The notes under the pieces are model-generated. The model was not told the DNA's origin. It saw only the letters and a list, made by a program, of their open reading frames with translations, and made no database searches. Of a stretch of 9,687 nucleotides of DNA, positions 1-6,331 are shown one piece after another (positions within the stretch are counted from its first letter, which is position 1; every line of letters begins with the position of its first letter). A program made the translations under genes and the position numbers. Source of the DNA: Clostridiales bacterium (GTDB lineage Bacteria; Bacillota; Clostridia; Oscillospirales; Oscillospiraceae); NCBI GenBank assembly GCA_004558115.1, contig SFDT01000044.1:1-9687 (forward strand). Reading direction: 5' to 3'.

Positions 1-1082
1 ACTTGCAAGACATCGTTGTTTATATCAGCCTGGACACCGCGGCCCAGGAGAAACCCACACTGCTGCCCCTGATTCTCTCCTTCGAAGGCGAGTCCGCCTA
101 CAAGGAGTACAGCAGCGCGGAAGCCGTCGCGGTGGATTTCCCTGCGTCCGGTTCCCTGACGGCGCTGGCGGCCAGGGCCCTGTTCCATCAGGTCAAGCTG
201 GAGAGCTGTCCTGGCCGGATCAAAAAGGTGGCCGTGTATGGCGTGGCCTCAGATGCCCAGCCCTCCGCAGTCACCGCCGCCCTGGATGCCCTGCGGGAGA
301 CCCAGGACGAGTGGTACTTCCTGCTGCCCACCGCTGCGAATACCGCCATGATCTCCGCATTGTCCGCATGGTGCAGCGGCACCGTGCTCTCCCTGGCCCA
401 GCTGGAGGCCGGGCAGGTGGAGGCGGAGAAGCTGCTGATCGTCCAAACGGCGGACAAGGCGGCTGTCACAACCGCCCTGAAGGGGAACCGGCAGACCGTG
501 GTCTGCTACAACCACGACGCGGCCAACTCCCATATCCCCGCGGCCTGGGTCGGGCGGGTGGCGCCCAACTATCCTGCCTCAGTCACCTGGAAGTGGAAGG
601 AACTCTATGGCATTCCTGCCACAGACGAGAAGGGCGTAGACCTGCAGGAGCTGCTGGAGGGCCGCTGCAACATCTACATCTCCAACCACGGCCGGGCGTA
701 CATGAGCGAGGGCGTCTGTACGGACGGCGACTTCATCGACACGGTGATCGGCCGCTGGCAGATCAAGGAGACCATGCGCACCCGGCTGGTCAACCTGTTC
801 GTGGACACAGAGCACGTGGGCTACAATGACCAGGGCTTCACTATGGTGGCCGAACAGGTAATCGCGGCGCTGGATGAGGCCGTGGCAAACGGCGTCATCC
901 TGAAGCAGGATGGGAGCGGCGCATATACCGTGACCATCCCCAGGCGGGCGGACGCCACAGAAGAGCAGGCCCGGAATCGGATCATGCCGCCCATCCCCTG
1001 GGAGGCCACCCTGCGGGGCGGCGTCCACGGGGTAAAGGTCACCGGCGTGCTCACCGTGTCCCTGACCGGCTCCGTAAGCTGA
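1..1082 (+). CDS. Contractile tail sheath protein (DUF3383 type), 5' end cut by window
   Basis: Probable tail sheath subunit, which surrounds the tail tube and contracts to drive it through the host envelope. About 359 residues are visible. The C-terminal half has the pattern I recognise from DUF3383 proteins: a YPASVTWKWK segment near residue 190, then GDFIDTVIGRWQIKETMRTR and RLVNLF near residues 240-265, then YTVTIPRRAD and a final stretch (ATLRGGVHGVKVTGVLTVSL) that looks like the strand-rich end of sheath proteins. A TTG at position 3 could serve as a start, but relatives usually begin with a few residues before this LQDI-like stretch, so the true start probably lies just outside the window and the TTG encodes Leu. 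It is followed by the tube gene, the usual sheath-tube order. It is much shorter than T4 gp18, in line with compact sheaths. The family call is from pattern memory, not a search. Confidence 0.82.
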   Translation, partial: LQDIVVYISLDTAAQEKPTLLPLILSFEGESAYKEYSSAEAVAVDFPASGSLTALAARALFHQVKLESCPGRIKKVAVYGVASDAQPSAVTAALDALRETQDEWYFLLPTAANTAMISALSAWCSGTVLSLAQLEAGQVEAEKLLIVQTADKAAVTTALKGNRQTVVCYNHDAANSHIPAAWVGRVAPNYPASVTWKWKELYGIPATDEKGVDLQELLEGRCNIYISNHGRAYMSEGVCTDGDFIDTVIGRWQIKETMRTRLVNLFVDTEHVGYNDQGFTMVAEQVIAALDEAVANGVILKQDGSGAYTVTIPRRADATEEQARNRIMPPIPWEATLRGGVHGVKVTGVLTVSLTGSVS

Positions 1083-1083
1083 T

Positions 1084-1092
1084 AAAGGAGGT
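1084..1092 (+). promoter_or_regulatory. Strong ribosome binding site of the tail tube gene
   Basis: AAAGGAGGT lies 8 bases before the ATG at 1101, a near-perfect match to the anti-Shine-Dalgarno sequence. It is the strongest such site in the window, as expected for an abundant structural protein. Confidence 0.85.
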
Positions 1093-1100
1093 ATCTGACT

Positions 1101-1496
1101 ATGGTATTCGATCCTGAAAAGATCACCCTGCTGGTGAATGGGAGCGTAGTCACCGGCTATGCGGACGGCAGCGGCATCAGCGCCGAGCGCACCGGGGACG
1201 ATGTGACGCCCAAAACCGGCATCCAGGGCGACACGGTATATGTCTGCAATGCGGACCGCTCCGGCACCATTAAGTTCTCCCTCTTCCCCACTTCTGCATC
1301 CCTGTCCCGTATGCGCCGGCTGGCCCAGCAGCGCAAGCAGGTGGCAGTCACACTCCGCAACGCCAACGACGAAGGCGGCTTTATCATCTCCCATACAGAC
1401 TGCCGGGTCCTGAAGGTGCCCAAATTCGAGGGTGGGAATGACGCCGCCGGCATCGAGGTCTCCATCCACGTGCCGGTGATGGAGTTCCGGGAGTAA
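1101..1496 (+). CDS. Tail tube protein (DUF3277 type)
   Basis: Probable tail tube subunit of 131 residues, stacked in rings to make the inner tube inside the sheath. The protein is predicted all-beta: FDPEKITLLVNGSVVTGYAD at the N-terminus, a central TPKTGIQGDTVYVCNADRSG segment, and a C-terminal IEVSIHVPVMEFRE strand. These match the pattern I know from DUF3277 phage structural proteins, which regularly follow DUF3383 sheath genes. The ATG at 1101 has an excellent ribosome binding site and begins 18 bases after the sheath stop. The length is normal for the family. The tube role is inferred from family and position between sheath and chaperone. Confidence 0.82.
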   Translation: MVFDPEKITLLVNGSVVTGYADGSGISAERTGDDVTPKTGIQGDTVYVCNADRSGTIKFSLFPTSASLSRMRRLAQQRKQVAVTLRNANDEGGFIISHTDCRVLKVPKFEGGNDAAGIEVSIHVPVMEFRE

Positions 1497-1520
1497 GGCG
1501 TGGGACGCCGGCACGTGCCG
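1497..1520 (+). repeat. Two small overlapping inverted repeats after the tube gene
   Basis: Directly after the tube stop codon, GGCGT (1497-1501) pairs with ACGCC (1505-1509) across a GGG loop. CGGCACGTGCCG (1509-1520) is a perfect 12-base palindrome; the two structures share base 1509. Function is unknown. Short GC-rich palindromes occur by chance in such DNA, but both lie in the only sizeable gap of the window. Confidence 0.4.
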
Positions 1521-1554
1521 CCGCAGATGCGAGGCACATTACCCAAATATGATC

Positions 1555-1580
1555 GGGAGGGCATGCTCACATGCCCTCCC
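1555..1580 (+). terminator. Perfect 11-bp hairpin between tube and chaperone genes (attenuator-like, no T-run)
   Basis: GGGAGGGCATG (1555-1565), loop CTCA, then CATGCCCTCCC (1570-1580) form an 11-bp stem with no mismatch. A T-run does not follow on the + strand (AACATTCCGG), nor on the other strand, so it is not a standard intrinsic terminator. It stands about 60 bases after the tube stop and 30 bases before the chaperone ATG. Possible roles are partial termination, or a barrier protecting the 3' end of the abundant sheath-tube message, so that downstream proteins needed in few copies are made less. The structure is seen; the role is inferred. Confidence 0.6.
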
Positions 1581-1610
1581 AACATTCCGGAAAGGTGGTT
1601 TCGATCCAAG

Positions 1611-1922
1611 ATGGCGAGACACGAGACAGTGAACGTTCTGGGTGTGGACTATGAACTGCAGAGCGTTTCCCCTCAGTGGTATTTTGAGCAGAACGACCGC
1701 TGCGGTATGACCGGCAGCGGGACCCGGGACACAGCCCGGTACATGGACATCCTCTTCAAAAATGTGGTGGTCAGCCCGGCTGCGGTGACCGCCAAGGGCC
1801 TGAAGGCCTTTGAGGAGGCGGAGGATATCGAGACCCCGGAGCTGCTGATCCGGGAGATCGAACGGTTTCTTCGCCCGGGAAAGCGATCCGGCGCAGGCAC
1901 AGCGCCGGGCACAGCAAAATAA
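1611..1922 (+). CDS. Tail assembly chaperone, upstream frame (XkdN/gpG-like)
   Basis: 103-residue product, probably the short form of the tail assembly chaperone that binds the tape measure protein and keeps it soluble until tube subunits polymerise. It starts MARHETVNVLGVDYELQSVS and contains a YFEQNDRCGM and a YMDILFKNVVVSP segment, followed by an acidic helix (FEEAEDIETPELLIREIERF). Position between tube and tape measure genes is the strongest evidence. I chose the ATG at 1611; the GTG at 1500 would add 37 residues translated through the hairpin and gives unconvincing protein. The ribosome site is AAAGGTGG at 1591-1598, with long spacing (12 bases), so initiation may be modest. After about residue 86 the frame reads Gly/Arg/Pro/Ala-rich sequence and soon stops, while good coding sequence continues in another frame, as in lambda G/GT. 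Confidence 0.72.
   Translation: MARHETVNVLGVDYELQSVSPQWYFEQNDRCGMTGSGTRDTARYMDILFKNVVVSPAAVTAKGLKAFEEAEDIETPELLIREIERFLRPGKRSGAGTAPGTAK
1866..1908 (+). promoter_or_regulatory. Candidate frameshift site with downstream hairpin
   Basis: The reading frame after this region is one base forward (or two back) from the chaperone frame. In the chaperone frame the codons are CGG TTT CTT; a tRNA-Phe on TTT (1866-1868) can re-pair with TTC (1867-1869) one base downstream, entering the new frame cleanly. A stable hairpin follows: CCGGCGC (1888-1894), loop AGGCACA, GCGCCGG (1902-1908), a 7-bp GC stem. The 18-base distance is longer than is usual for stimulatory structures. A GCGCA at 1891-1895 could allow a -2 slip, and AAA TAA at 1917-1922 is another +1 candidate. 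The exact site is therefore uncertain. Confidence 0.45.
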
Positions 1923-2064
1923 GCAGTTCTGGTTCCTGCTCTTTGACGGCGACGGTCTGACCTATGAGGCGCTGGCCGCCATGGATCTGGCCGAGTATTA
2001 CGAATGCGTGGCCGCCAAGGAGCTGTTTGTCAAGCACCTGAAGGAACTGCAGAACAAAAAGTAA
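1870..2064 (+). CDS. Tail assembly chaperone, frameshift extension (gpT-like)
   Basis: Open frame running from just after a stop at 1846-1848 to TAA at 2062-2064, without a suitable start codon of its own; the only in-frame ATG (1981) would give 27 residues. From 1870 it reads FARESDPAQAQRRAQQNKQF and then a WFLLFDGDGLTYEALAAMDL segment and AEYYECVAAKELFVKHLKEL, ending in a Lys-rich tail. This is typical of the distal half of phage tail chaperones, including the aromatic YY helix. Joined after Phe86 of the upstream frame it gives a protein of about 150 residues, near the size of XkdN-type chaperones. In lambda the T part recruits the tube protein while G binds the tape measure protein; the same division is inferred here. 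A single-base sequence error would also explain the split, making one plain 150-residue gene. Confidence 0.65.
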   Translation, partial: FARESDPAQAQRRAQQNKQFWFLLFDGDGLTYEALAAMDLAEYYECVAAKELFVKHLKELQNKK

Positions 2065-2070
2065 GGGGGG
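2063..2070 (+). promoter_or_regulatory. G-run ribosome binding site deciding the tape measure start
   Basis: AAGGGGGG, overlapping the chaperone stop codon, lies 5 bases before ATG 2076. It fixes the tape measure start there rather than at the GTG at 2004, which lies inside the chaperone extension. Six straight G residues are an unusual form of the site; AAAGGGGG before the gene at 5118 is similar. Confidence 0.65.
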
Positions 2071-2075
2071 TATCT

Positions 2076-4511
2076 ATGGCGGACCAGCGCAGTTTATCCT
2101 TCGGGGTGCGGTTCGGTACGGATACTGCGCCCCTGGACGAGCTCAACGAAAAGCAGAAGCAGGTCCAGGAGGAGGCGGAACGGACGGCGGAGGAGCTGGA
2201 GCAGATCGGCGCCAGCCTCTCGGACATCGGTACGCACGCATCCTCCGCCTTCCACTCGGTATCCGGCGCGGGCACGAAGATGGGGAGCAGCGTGCGCAGC
2301 GCCATGCTGGAGAGCATCAAGTCCGGCGACAGTCTGGCCAAAACCTTACGTATCGGGATCGGAGCAGCCTTCTCCAGCGTCCAGAGCAAGGTCAAGGGCA
2401 TGGGGGCAGCTACCAGGAGTGTGGCCAAGGATATGGGAAGCGCCTTCCGGCATCCCATCCAGACCATCAAGGCCACCCTGAGCAGTGCCCTGCTGGACGC
2501 GCAGAGAGAAACAGAAGGTCTGGGCACAGAAGCCGGGAAGACCGGGGATGACCTGGAGAAGATGGGTAAAAAGGGTGCCAGTGCGGGCGACAGCCTGGTG
2601 GACAGCCTGAAAAAGCTGGCCGTGGTCGCCGCCACTGTTGCGGTGATCAAAAAGGCCGCCGGCGCGGTCAAGGACTTCTGCGGCGCAGACATCGACGCGG
2701 CGGCCTCCGCGGAGGAGACCTCCTCCAAGTTCAACACGGTATTCAAGGACGCGGCTGTTTCCACGGAAACGTGGGCGGAGAATTTTGCCTCCGCGGCGCA
2801 CCGGAGCAAGAACGAGGTCAAGGGCTTCCTGGCGGACTCCGGCGCCATCTTCACGGGCATCGGCATGGGAGCGGAACAGGCCGCCCAAATGTCCGAGATG
2901 ATGACCAGCCTCTCCTACGACCTGGCCAGCTTCAACAACCTGGCGGACGAAGACGCCTTCGGCAAGCTACGCTCCGGCCTCATGGGCGAGACCGAGGGCC
3001 TGAAGACCATGGGCATCGTCCTCAACGAGGCCGCCCTGAAGCAGTCCATGCTGGGCATGGGGATCCAGGGGACCTTCAACGATCTGGATGAGGCCACCAA
3101 GGTACAGGTCCGCTTCAACGCCATCCTGGCCCAGACCTCCGACGCCCAGCAGGACGTGACCCGGACCGCTGGGTCCTATACCAACAGCCTGAAGGGCGTC
3201 AAGGGGATCTGGGCCGACTTCCTGGCCAGCGCAGGCGCGAAGTTCACACCCGTCCTGACCACGCTGTTCAATACCATCATCGAGGCGTGGCCCACCATTG
3301 AACCCATGCTCATGCAGCTGGTGGAGCTGCTGGCGGGTGGGCTGTCTGAGGCCGTGCCCATCCTGGTACAGCTGGGCAGCGACCTGCTGCCGGTGTTTTG
3401 TGACGCTCTGGGCCTGGTCTTCCAGGTGGCAGGGCCCCTGATCCCAGTGGTCGGAACCTTCCTTTCCACCCTCCTGCCGCCCCTGGCGTCCCTCCTCTCC
3501 CTGCTGGCGGGCACCCTGCTGCCACCCATCACGCAGATCCTCACGGTGATCTGCAACGACATCCTGGCGCCGCTCATGCCCGTCATCTCCACCATCGCGC
3601 AGGCGATCCTGCCGCCCGTGTCCCAGCTGCTGGGGCTGATCGCCCCCATCCTGCAGCTGATCGCGCCGCTCCTGCAGGTCATCGGGGAGCTGCTCTCCGG
3701 CATCGCCAATGTGGTGGGAACCCTGATCGGCTGGGTGGCCGACGGCGTGGGCGCCGTGGTCAACTTCTTTGACAAGCTCTTCGGCGGAGCCAAGGAGGCC
3801 ACCGGCGGCATGGAGGATCTGGCGGAGAGCACCAATAGCGTGGCCTCCTCCATCCCGGACCTGGGCGCCATCCAGATGCCGGAGGTGGAGATCCCGGACA
3901 CCTCCGCCTATACCAGCACCATCCGGTCCGCCATGGACACCACGCCCATCGTGGCCGGGGAGAGCTGGGCCGCCGCCAGGGAGACCGCCAACACCGGCCT
4001 CCAGGAGATCGGGACCAACGCCACGGATACCTATGGGGCCATGGCGGAGCAGGCGGAGAGCGCCTGGACCCGGATGTCCAACGCGGCAGCCGGCGCTGTC
4101 AGCTCTACCATCACGGAGCTGCGGCGCCTGAAAACGGCGGCCAATGACGTGGGGACCATTACCATAGGCACCACAGGTGTCACCAACGCCCGCATCCCCG
4201 GCCACGCGCGGGGCACCAGTAACTTCGAGGGCGGCCTGACCCGCATCAATGAGGAGGGCGGAGAGCTGGCGATCCTGCCCGGCGGCACTCAGATCATCCC
4301 CGCAGATCAGACCGACAACCTCATCAACGCCTCCCGCCACTCCAAATCCATCACCTTCGCCCCTCAATTCAACATCCAGCTCTCCGGGAACCCCTCAGAG
4401 GAACAGCTGCAGAATCTGGAGGAGCGTATCATGGAGATCGCGCGGAGGATGTTTGAGCAGATGCAGGACGAGGACAGCAGTGTGGAGGCCCTGCAGGCAT
4501 CCCTGCTGTAA
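2076..4511 (+). CDS. Tail tape measure protein
   Basis: 811-residue tape measure protein, which spans the tube lumen during assembly, sets tail length and is ejected at infection. Residues about 15-50 form a charged helix (NEKQKQVQEEAERTAEELEQ), probably coiled coil. A hydrophobic segment (LAVVAATVAVIKKAAGAV) lies near residues 181-198. Residues about 210-380 resemble the TP901-type tape measure core, with SKFNTVF, AEQAAQMSEMMTSL, SYDLASFNNL and AGSYTNSLKGVKGIWADF. From about 400 to 565 it is strongly hydrophobic and Leu/Pro-rich with internal repeats, likely the membrane-interacting part. The C-terminus has the common tape measure ending GHARGTSNFEGGLTRINEEG followed by GELAILPGG, near residues 709-735, then a Glu/Gln-rich helix. 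It is the longest gene here and lies directly after the chaperone. At roughly 1.5 angstrom per residue it would specify a tail of the order of 120 nm. No lytic enzyme domain is seen. Confidence 0.93.
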   Translation: MADQRSLSFGVRFGTDTAPLDELNEKQKQVQEEAERTAEELEQIGASLSDIGTHASSAFHSVSGAGTKMGSSVRSAMLESIKSGDSLAKTLRIGIGAAFSSVQSKVKGMGAATRSVAKDMGSAFRHPIQTIKATLSSALLDAQRETEGLGTEAGKTGDDLEKMGKKGASAGDSLVDSLKKLAVVAATVAVIKKAAGAVKDFCGADIDAAASAEETSSKFNTVFKDAAVSTETWAENFASAAHRSKNEVKGFLADSGAIFTGIGMGAEQAAQMSEMMTSLSYDLASFNNLADEDAFGKLRSGLMGETEGLKTMGIVLNEAALKQSMLGMGIQGTFNDLDEATKVQVRFNAILAQTSDAQQDVTRTAGSYTNSLKGVKGIWADFLASAGAKFTPVLTTLFNTIIEAWPTIEPMLMQLVELLAGGLSEAVPILVQLGSDLLPVFCDALGLVFQVAGPLIPVVGTFLSTLLPPLASLLSLLAGTLLPPITQILTVICNDILAPLMPVISTIAQAILPPVSQLLGLIAPILQLIAPLLQVIGELLSGIANVVGTLIGWVADGVGAVVNFFDKLFGGAKEATGGMEDLAESTNSVASSIPDLGAIQMPEVEIPDTSAYTSTIRSAMDTTPIVAGESWAAARETANTGLQEIGTNATDTYGAMAEQAESAWTRMSNAAAGAVSSTITELRRLKTAANDVGTITIGTTGVTNARIPGHARGTSNFEGGLTRINEEGGELAILPGGTQIIPADQTDNLINASRHSKSITFAPQFNIQLSGNPSEEQLQNLEERIMEIARRMFEQMQDEDSSVEALQASLL
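3471..3677 (+). repeat. Internal Leu/Pro repeats in the tape measure gene
   Basis: Three 45-base units begin at 3471, 3516 and 3561, followed by a shortened 30-base fourth unit at 3606-3635. They encode 15-residue repeats starting LLPP, LLPP, ILAP and ILPP, each followed by Leu-rich sequence. Next come two tandem 21-base copies (3636-3656 and 3657-3677) with three mismatches, encoding LIAPILQ and LIAPLLQ. The 45-base units are diverged at the DNA level and clearest as protein; the 21-base pair looks more recent. Proline at fixed spacing suggests a chain of short hydrophobic helices. Confidence 0.7.
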
Positions 4512-4529
4512 GGAGAGGAGGGCAACGCA

Positions 4530-5114
4530 ATGTCTTACATGCTGATCGGCAGCACCGGCACGGTGGTATTTGAAAAGACGGCCACCGTCACCGACGAGAG
4601 CCCTACGATGTCCAGCCAGGTTACCAGCAGCCCCATCGAGGGCGGCGGCAAGATCACAGACCACGCCGTCCTCGACCCCATTAAATTCACCATTACCGGC
4701 GTGGTGGCCAGCCCTGCGGAGTATGCCGCTCTGGAAGCCATGTGGCGCGGCCGGGAGCTGCTCACCTACCGGGGCGCGGAAGCCTTCGACAACCTGCTGA
4801 TCACCAGCCTCAAACGGACCCGGAGCAAGGACAACCTGGGCGGCTATGGCTTTACCATCGCCTTCCAGCAGATCACCATCACCTCCGCCGCCTTCATAGA
4901 TATCAGGGCTCCCACCATGAGCCGGCAGGACAGCGGCGCTGCCCGGAGCGCAGAGGCGGCCAAGTCTGCCAGATCCGCCACGCAGAACGGCCTGATGACC
5001 ACCTCCAGCGAATACGCCGCCTATGTGGCGTCCTTCTCTGCCTCCGGCGTCAACACATCCGTGGCCAACGGCAGGACCAACCCCAGCTATGCCGGGTATC
5101 AAAAAGGGGGATGA
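4530..5114 (+). CDS. Dit-like baseplate protein
   Basis: 194-residue protein, probably part of the baseplate centre next to the tape measure protein. Residues about 25-60 (SSQVTSSPIEGGGKITDHAV followed by DPIKFTITGVVAS) carry the pattern I know from the Dit-like N-terminal domain of phage tail proteins: a small residue, Pro, Gly, then an invariant-looking DH, then Pro and a beta strand ending in Gly. The domain continues to about residue 125 with LEAMWRGRELLTYRG, LLITSLKRTRSKDNLGGYGF and ITITSAAF. The last 70 residues are Ala/Ser-rich and low in complexity, probably a flexible tail. No LysM domain is visible, although related genes in this position often carry one. The ribosome site AGGAGGG (4516-4522) is 7 bases before the ATG, and the gene follows the tape measure stop by 18 bases. 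Confidence 0.74.
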   Translation: MSYMLIGSTGTVVFEKTATVTDESPTMSSQVTSSPIEGGGKITDHAVLDPIKFTITGVVASPAEYAALEAMWRGRELLTYRGAEAFDNLLITSLKRTRSKDNLGGYGFTIAFQQITITSAAFIDIRAPTMSRQDSGAARSAEAAKSARSATQNGLMTTSSEYAAYVASFSASGVNTSVANGRTNPSYAGYQKGG

Positions 5115-5117
5115 GCC

Positions 5118-5483
5118 ATGAAGCTGATTGAGTCCGGACAGGAAGTGGAGTTCATCGACATTGACAGAGACCGTGTGCCATGTTCGTTATTGATCAAGCT
5201 CATTGACCGCACCTACCGGATGACCTTCCGCTACAACGAGGTGGGAGATTTCTTCACCGTGGACCTGGAGACGGTCAGCGGCGGCAGCAGTACCCCGCTG
5301 GTCTATGGCGAGGTGCTGCGCTGCGGCAAGCCGCTCTTTGAGGCCTTTAACGATGAGCGTTACCCTCTGCCGGTACTCTGCCCCCTGTGCCTTACCGGGG
5401 ATGAGATCGAAGAGATCACCTATGACAACTTCGGCACACAGGTGCGGCTGTATCTCTTCGACCGACCGGGAGGTGATGCGTGA
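5118..5483 (+). CDS. Baseplate plug protein (Pam3 gp18/DUF6983 type)
   Basis: 121-residue protein matching the small beta-rich baseplate plug family found in compact myophage baseplates. The core elements are YRMTFRYNEVGDFFTVDLET (residues about 34-53), YGEVLRCGKPLF, a Pro-rich loop near residues 80-95, and a final ITYDNFGTQVRLYLFDR strand pair. The GDFFTVDL and DNFG.QVRLYLF pieces are the most characteristic. In Pam3-like tails this protein sits at the tube tip with the hub. It carries a CPLC motif near residues 88-91 and two other cysteines, so metal or disulphide chemistry is possible but unproven. The ATG follows the previous stop by three bases, with AAAGGGGG seven bases upstream. The family call is from recognition of the pattern and from its place before the hub gene. 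Confidence 0.72.
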   Translation: MKLIESGQEVEFIDIDRDRVPCSLLIKLIDRTYRMTFRYNEVGDFFTVDLETVSGGSSTPLVYGEVLRCGKPLFEAFNDERYPLPVLCPLCLTGDEIEEITYDNFGTQVRLYLFDRPGGDA

Positions 5484-6331
5484 TGCAGCTGTGGATGCGG
5501 CAGGCCGTCCTCATTCTGAACAAGAACAAGTACACCCTGGACGGCCTGAACTTCTCCTTCAAGGTCCAGTTTGAGGACCGGGCCAAGGTATCCACCGCCC
5601 AGCTGGAGATCCGCAACCTGGCCCCTTCTACCCGCGCCGCCCTGAAGAAGGGGGACCCGGTGATCCTCTCCGCCGGCTACCGGGGCGATGTGGGCTGCAT
5701 CTTCGTGGGTGCCGTTGCGGAGTACGCCCACTCTCTGGACGGCCTGGACGTTATCACCAGGATCACCGCCGCAGACAGTTTGGAGGAGTGGCTGGGCTCC
5801 TGGGTCAACAAGACCTATAAGGCCGGCATGTATGCTGCGGACATCATCGACGATCTGCTCAACATCTTCGGCGTGGAGGTCTCCCTGGTAAAGCTGGCGG
5901 TCAACAAGCTCTATCCCGGCTGCCGTGTCTGCCGCGGCAAGCTGAAGGATGTGCTCACCAGCATCGTCTGCAGCGACTGCCGGTCCCGCATGGTGATCCG
6001 CTGCGGCCAACTCATCATCAACCCGCCCGATGAGGGTATCGTGACCGGCTATCTGCTCACGCCCCAGACCGGGCTCCTGAAGGAGTCCTCCAGTTCTGAG
6101 AGCCAGACTGTCAACACGCAGACCTCAGCCGCCTCCAAGACCCGTATCGAACAGGAGGAGGCCGACGGTACCCTGAAGCGCGCCTGCCTGCTCAACTACC
6201 ACATCGGCGTGGCCGACCGGATCATCATTCAGGATGCCCAGACCAATGGGGCCTTCCTGGTGGTCTCCGGCGTCCATGAGGGCAGCCGGACCGGGAGCTG
6301 GAAAACCACACTGGAGGTGAGACCCATATAA
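5483..6331 (+). CDS. Baseplate hub protein (gp27/gpD-like)
   Basis: 282-residue protein, likely the trimeric hub joining tube and spike. The first 90 residues are beta-rich: YTLDGLNFSFKVQFEDR, AKVSTAQLEIRNLAPSTRAA, then KKGDPVILSAGYRGDVGCIF, a common start of phage hub proteins. A DVITRITAADSLEEWLGSW stretch and a helix-rich insert (AADIIDDLLNIFGVEVSLVK) follow. At residues 147-166 there is a cysteine quartet, C147-R-V-C150, twelve residues, C163-S-D-C166, with C171 close by. A Ser-rich linker near residue 200 precedes a C-terminal beta domain ending GSWKTTLEVRPI. I chose ATG 5483, which overlaps the plug stop by one base (TGATG) and has GGGAGGTG at 5468-5475; GTG 5480 would add one Met. Position between plug and spike supports the hub role. 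No enzymatic domain is seen. Confidence 0.73.
   Translation: MQLWMRQAVLILNKNKYTLDGLNFSFKVQFEDRAKVSTAQLEIRNLAPSTRAALKKGDPVILSAGYRGDVGCIFVGAVAEYAHSLDGLDVITRITAADSLEEWLGSWVNKTYKAGMYAADIIDDLLNIFGVEVSLVKLAVNKLYPGCRVCRGKLKDVLTSIVCSDCRSRMVIRCGQLIINPPDEGIVTGYLLTPQTGLLKESSSSESQTVNTQTSAASKTRIEQEEADGTLKRACLLNYHIGVADRIIIQDAQTNGAFLVVSGVHEGSRTGSWKTTLEVRPI

Noticed and set aside
579..1514. A 311-residue open frame on the - strand opposite sheath and tube genes
   Set aside because: It crosses two well-recognised genes and their ribosome binding site, and its protein has no recognisable domain; it is a by-product of codon bias.
1555..1580. Standard intrinsic terminator
   Set aside because: The stem is ideal but no T-run follows on either strand, and co-directional genes of the same operon continue 30 bases later; it is kept as an attenuator-like hairpin only.
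1500..1610. Extension of the chaperone to GTG 1500
   Set aside because: It would translate through the 11-bp hairpin and adds 37 residues with little protein-like character; the ATG at 1611 begins the recognisable sequence.
2004..2075. Extension of the tape measure protein to GTG 2004
   Set aside because: The added 24 residues are the chaperone extension read in the wrong frame, while ATG 2076 has a G-rich ribosome site five bases upstream.
3769..4131. A 120-residue + strand open frame within the tape measure gene
   Set aside because: It is Pro/Arg/Ser-rich out-of-frame reading of GC-rich coding sequence with no independent ribosome site.
2967..4367. A 466-residue open frame on the - strand inside the tape measure gene
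   Set aside because: It mirrors a GC-rich coding strand, its product is Gly/His/Asp/Gln-rich and low in complexity with no family pattern, and the + strand gene is clearly real.
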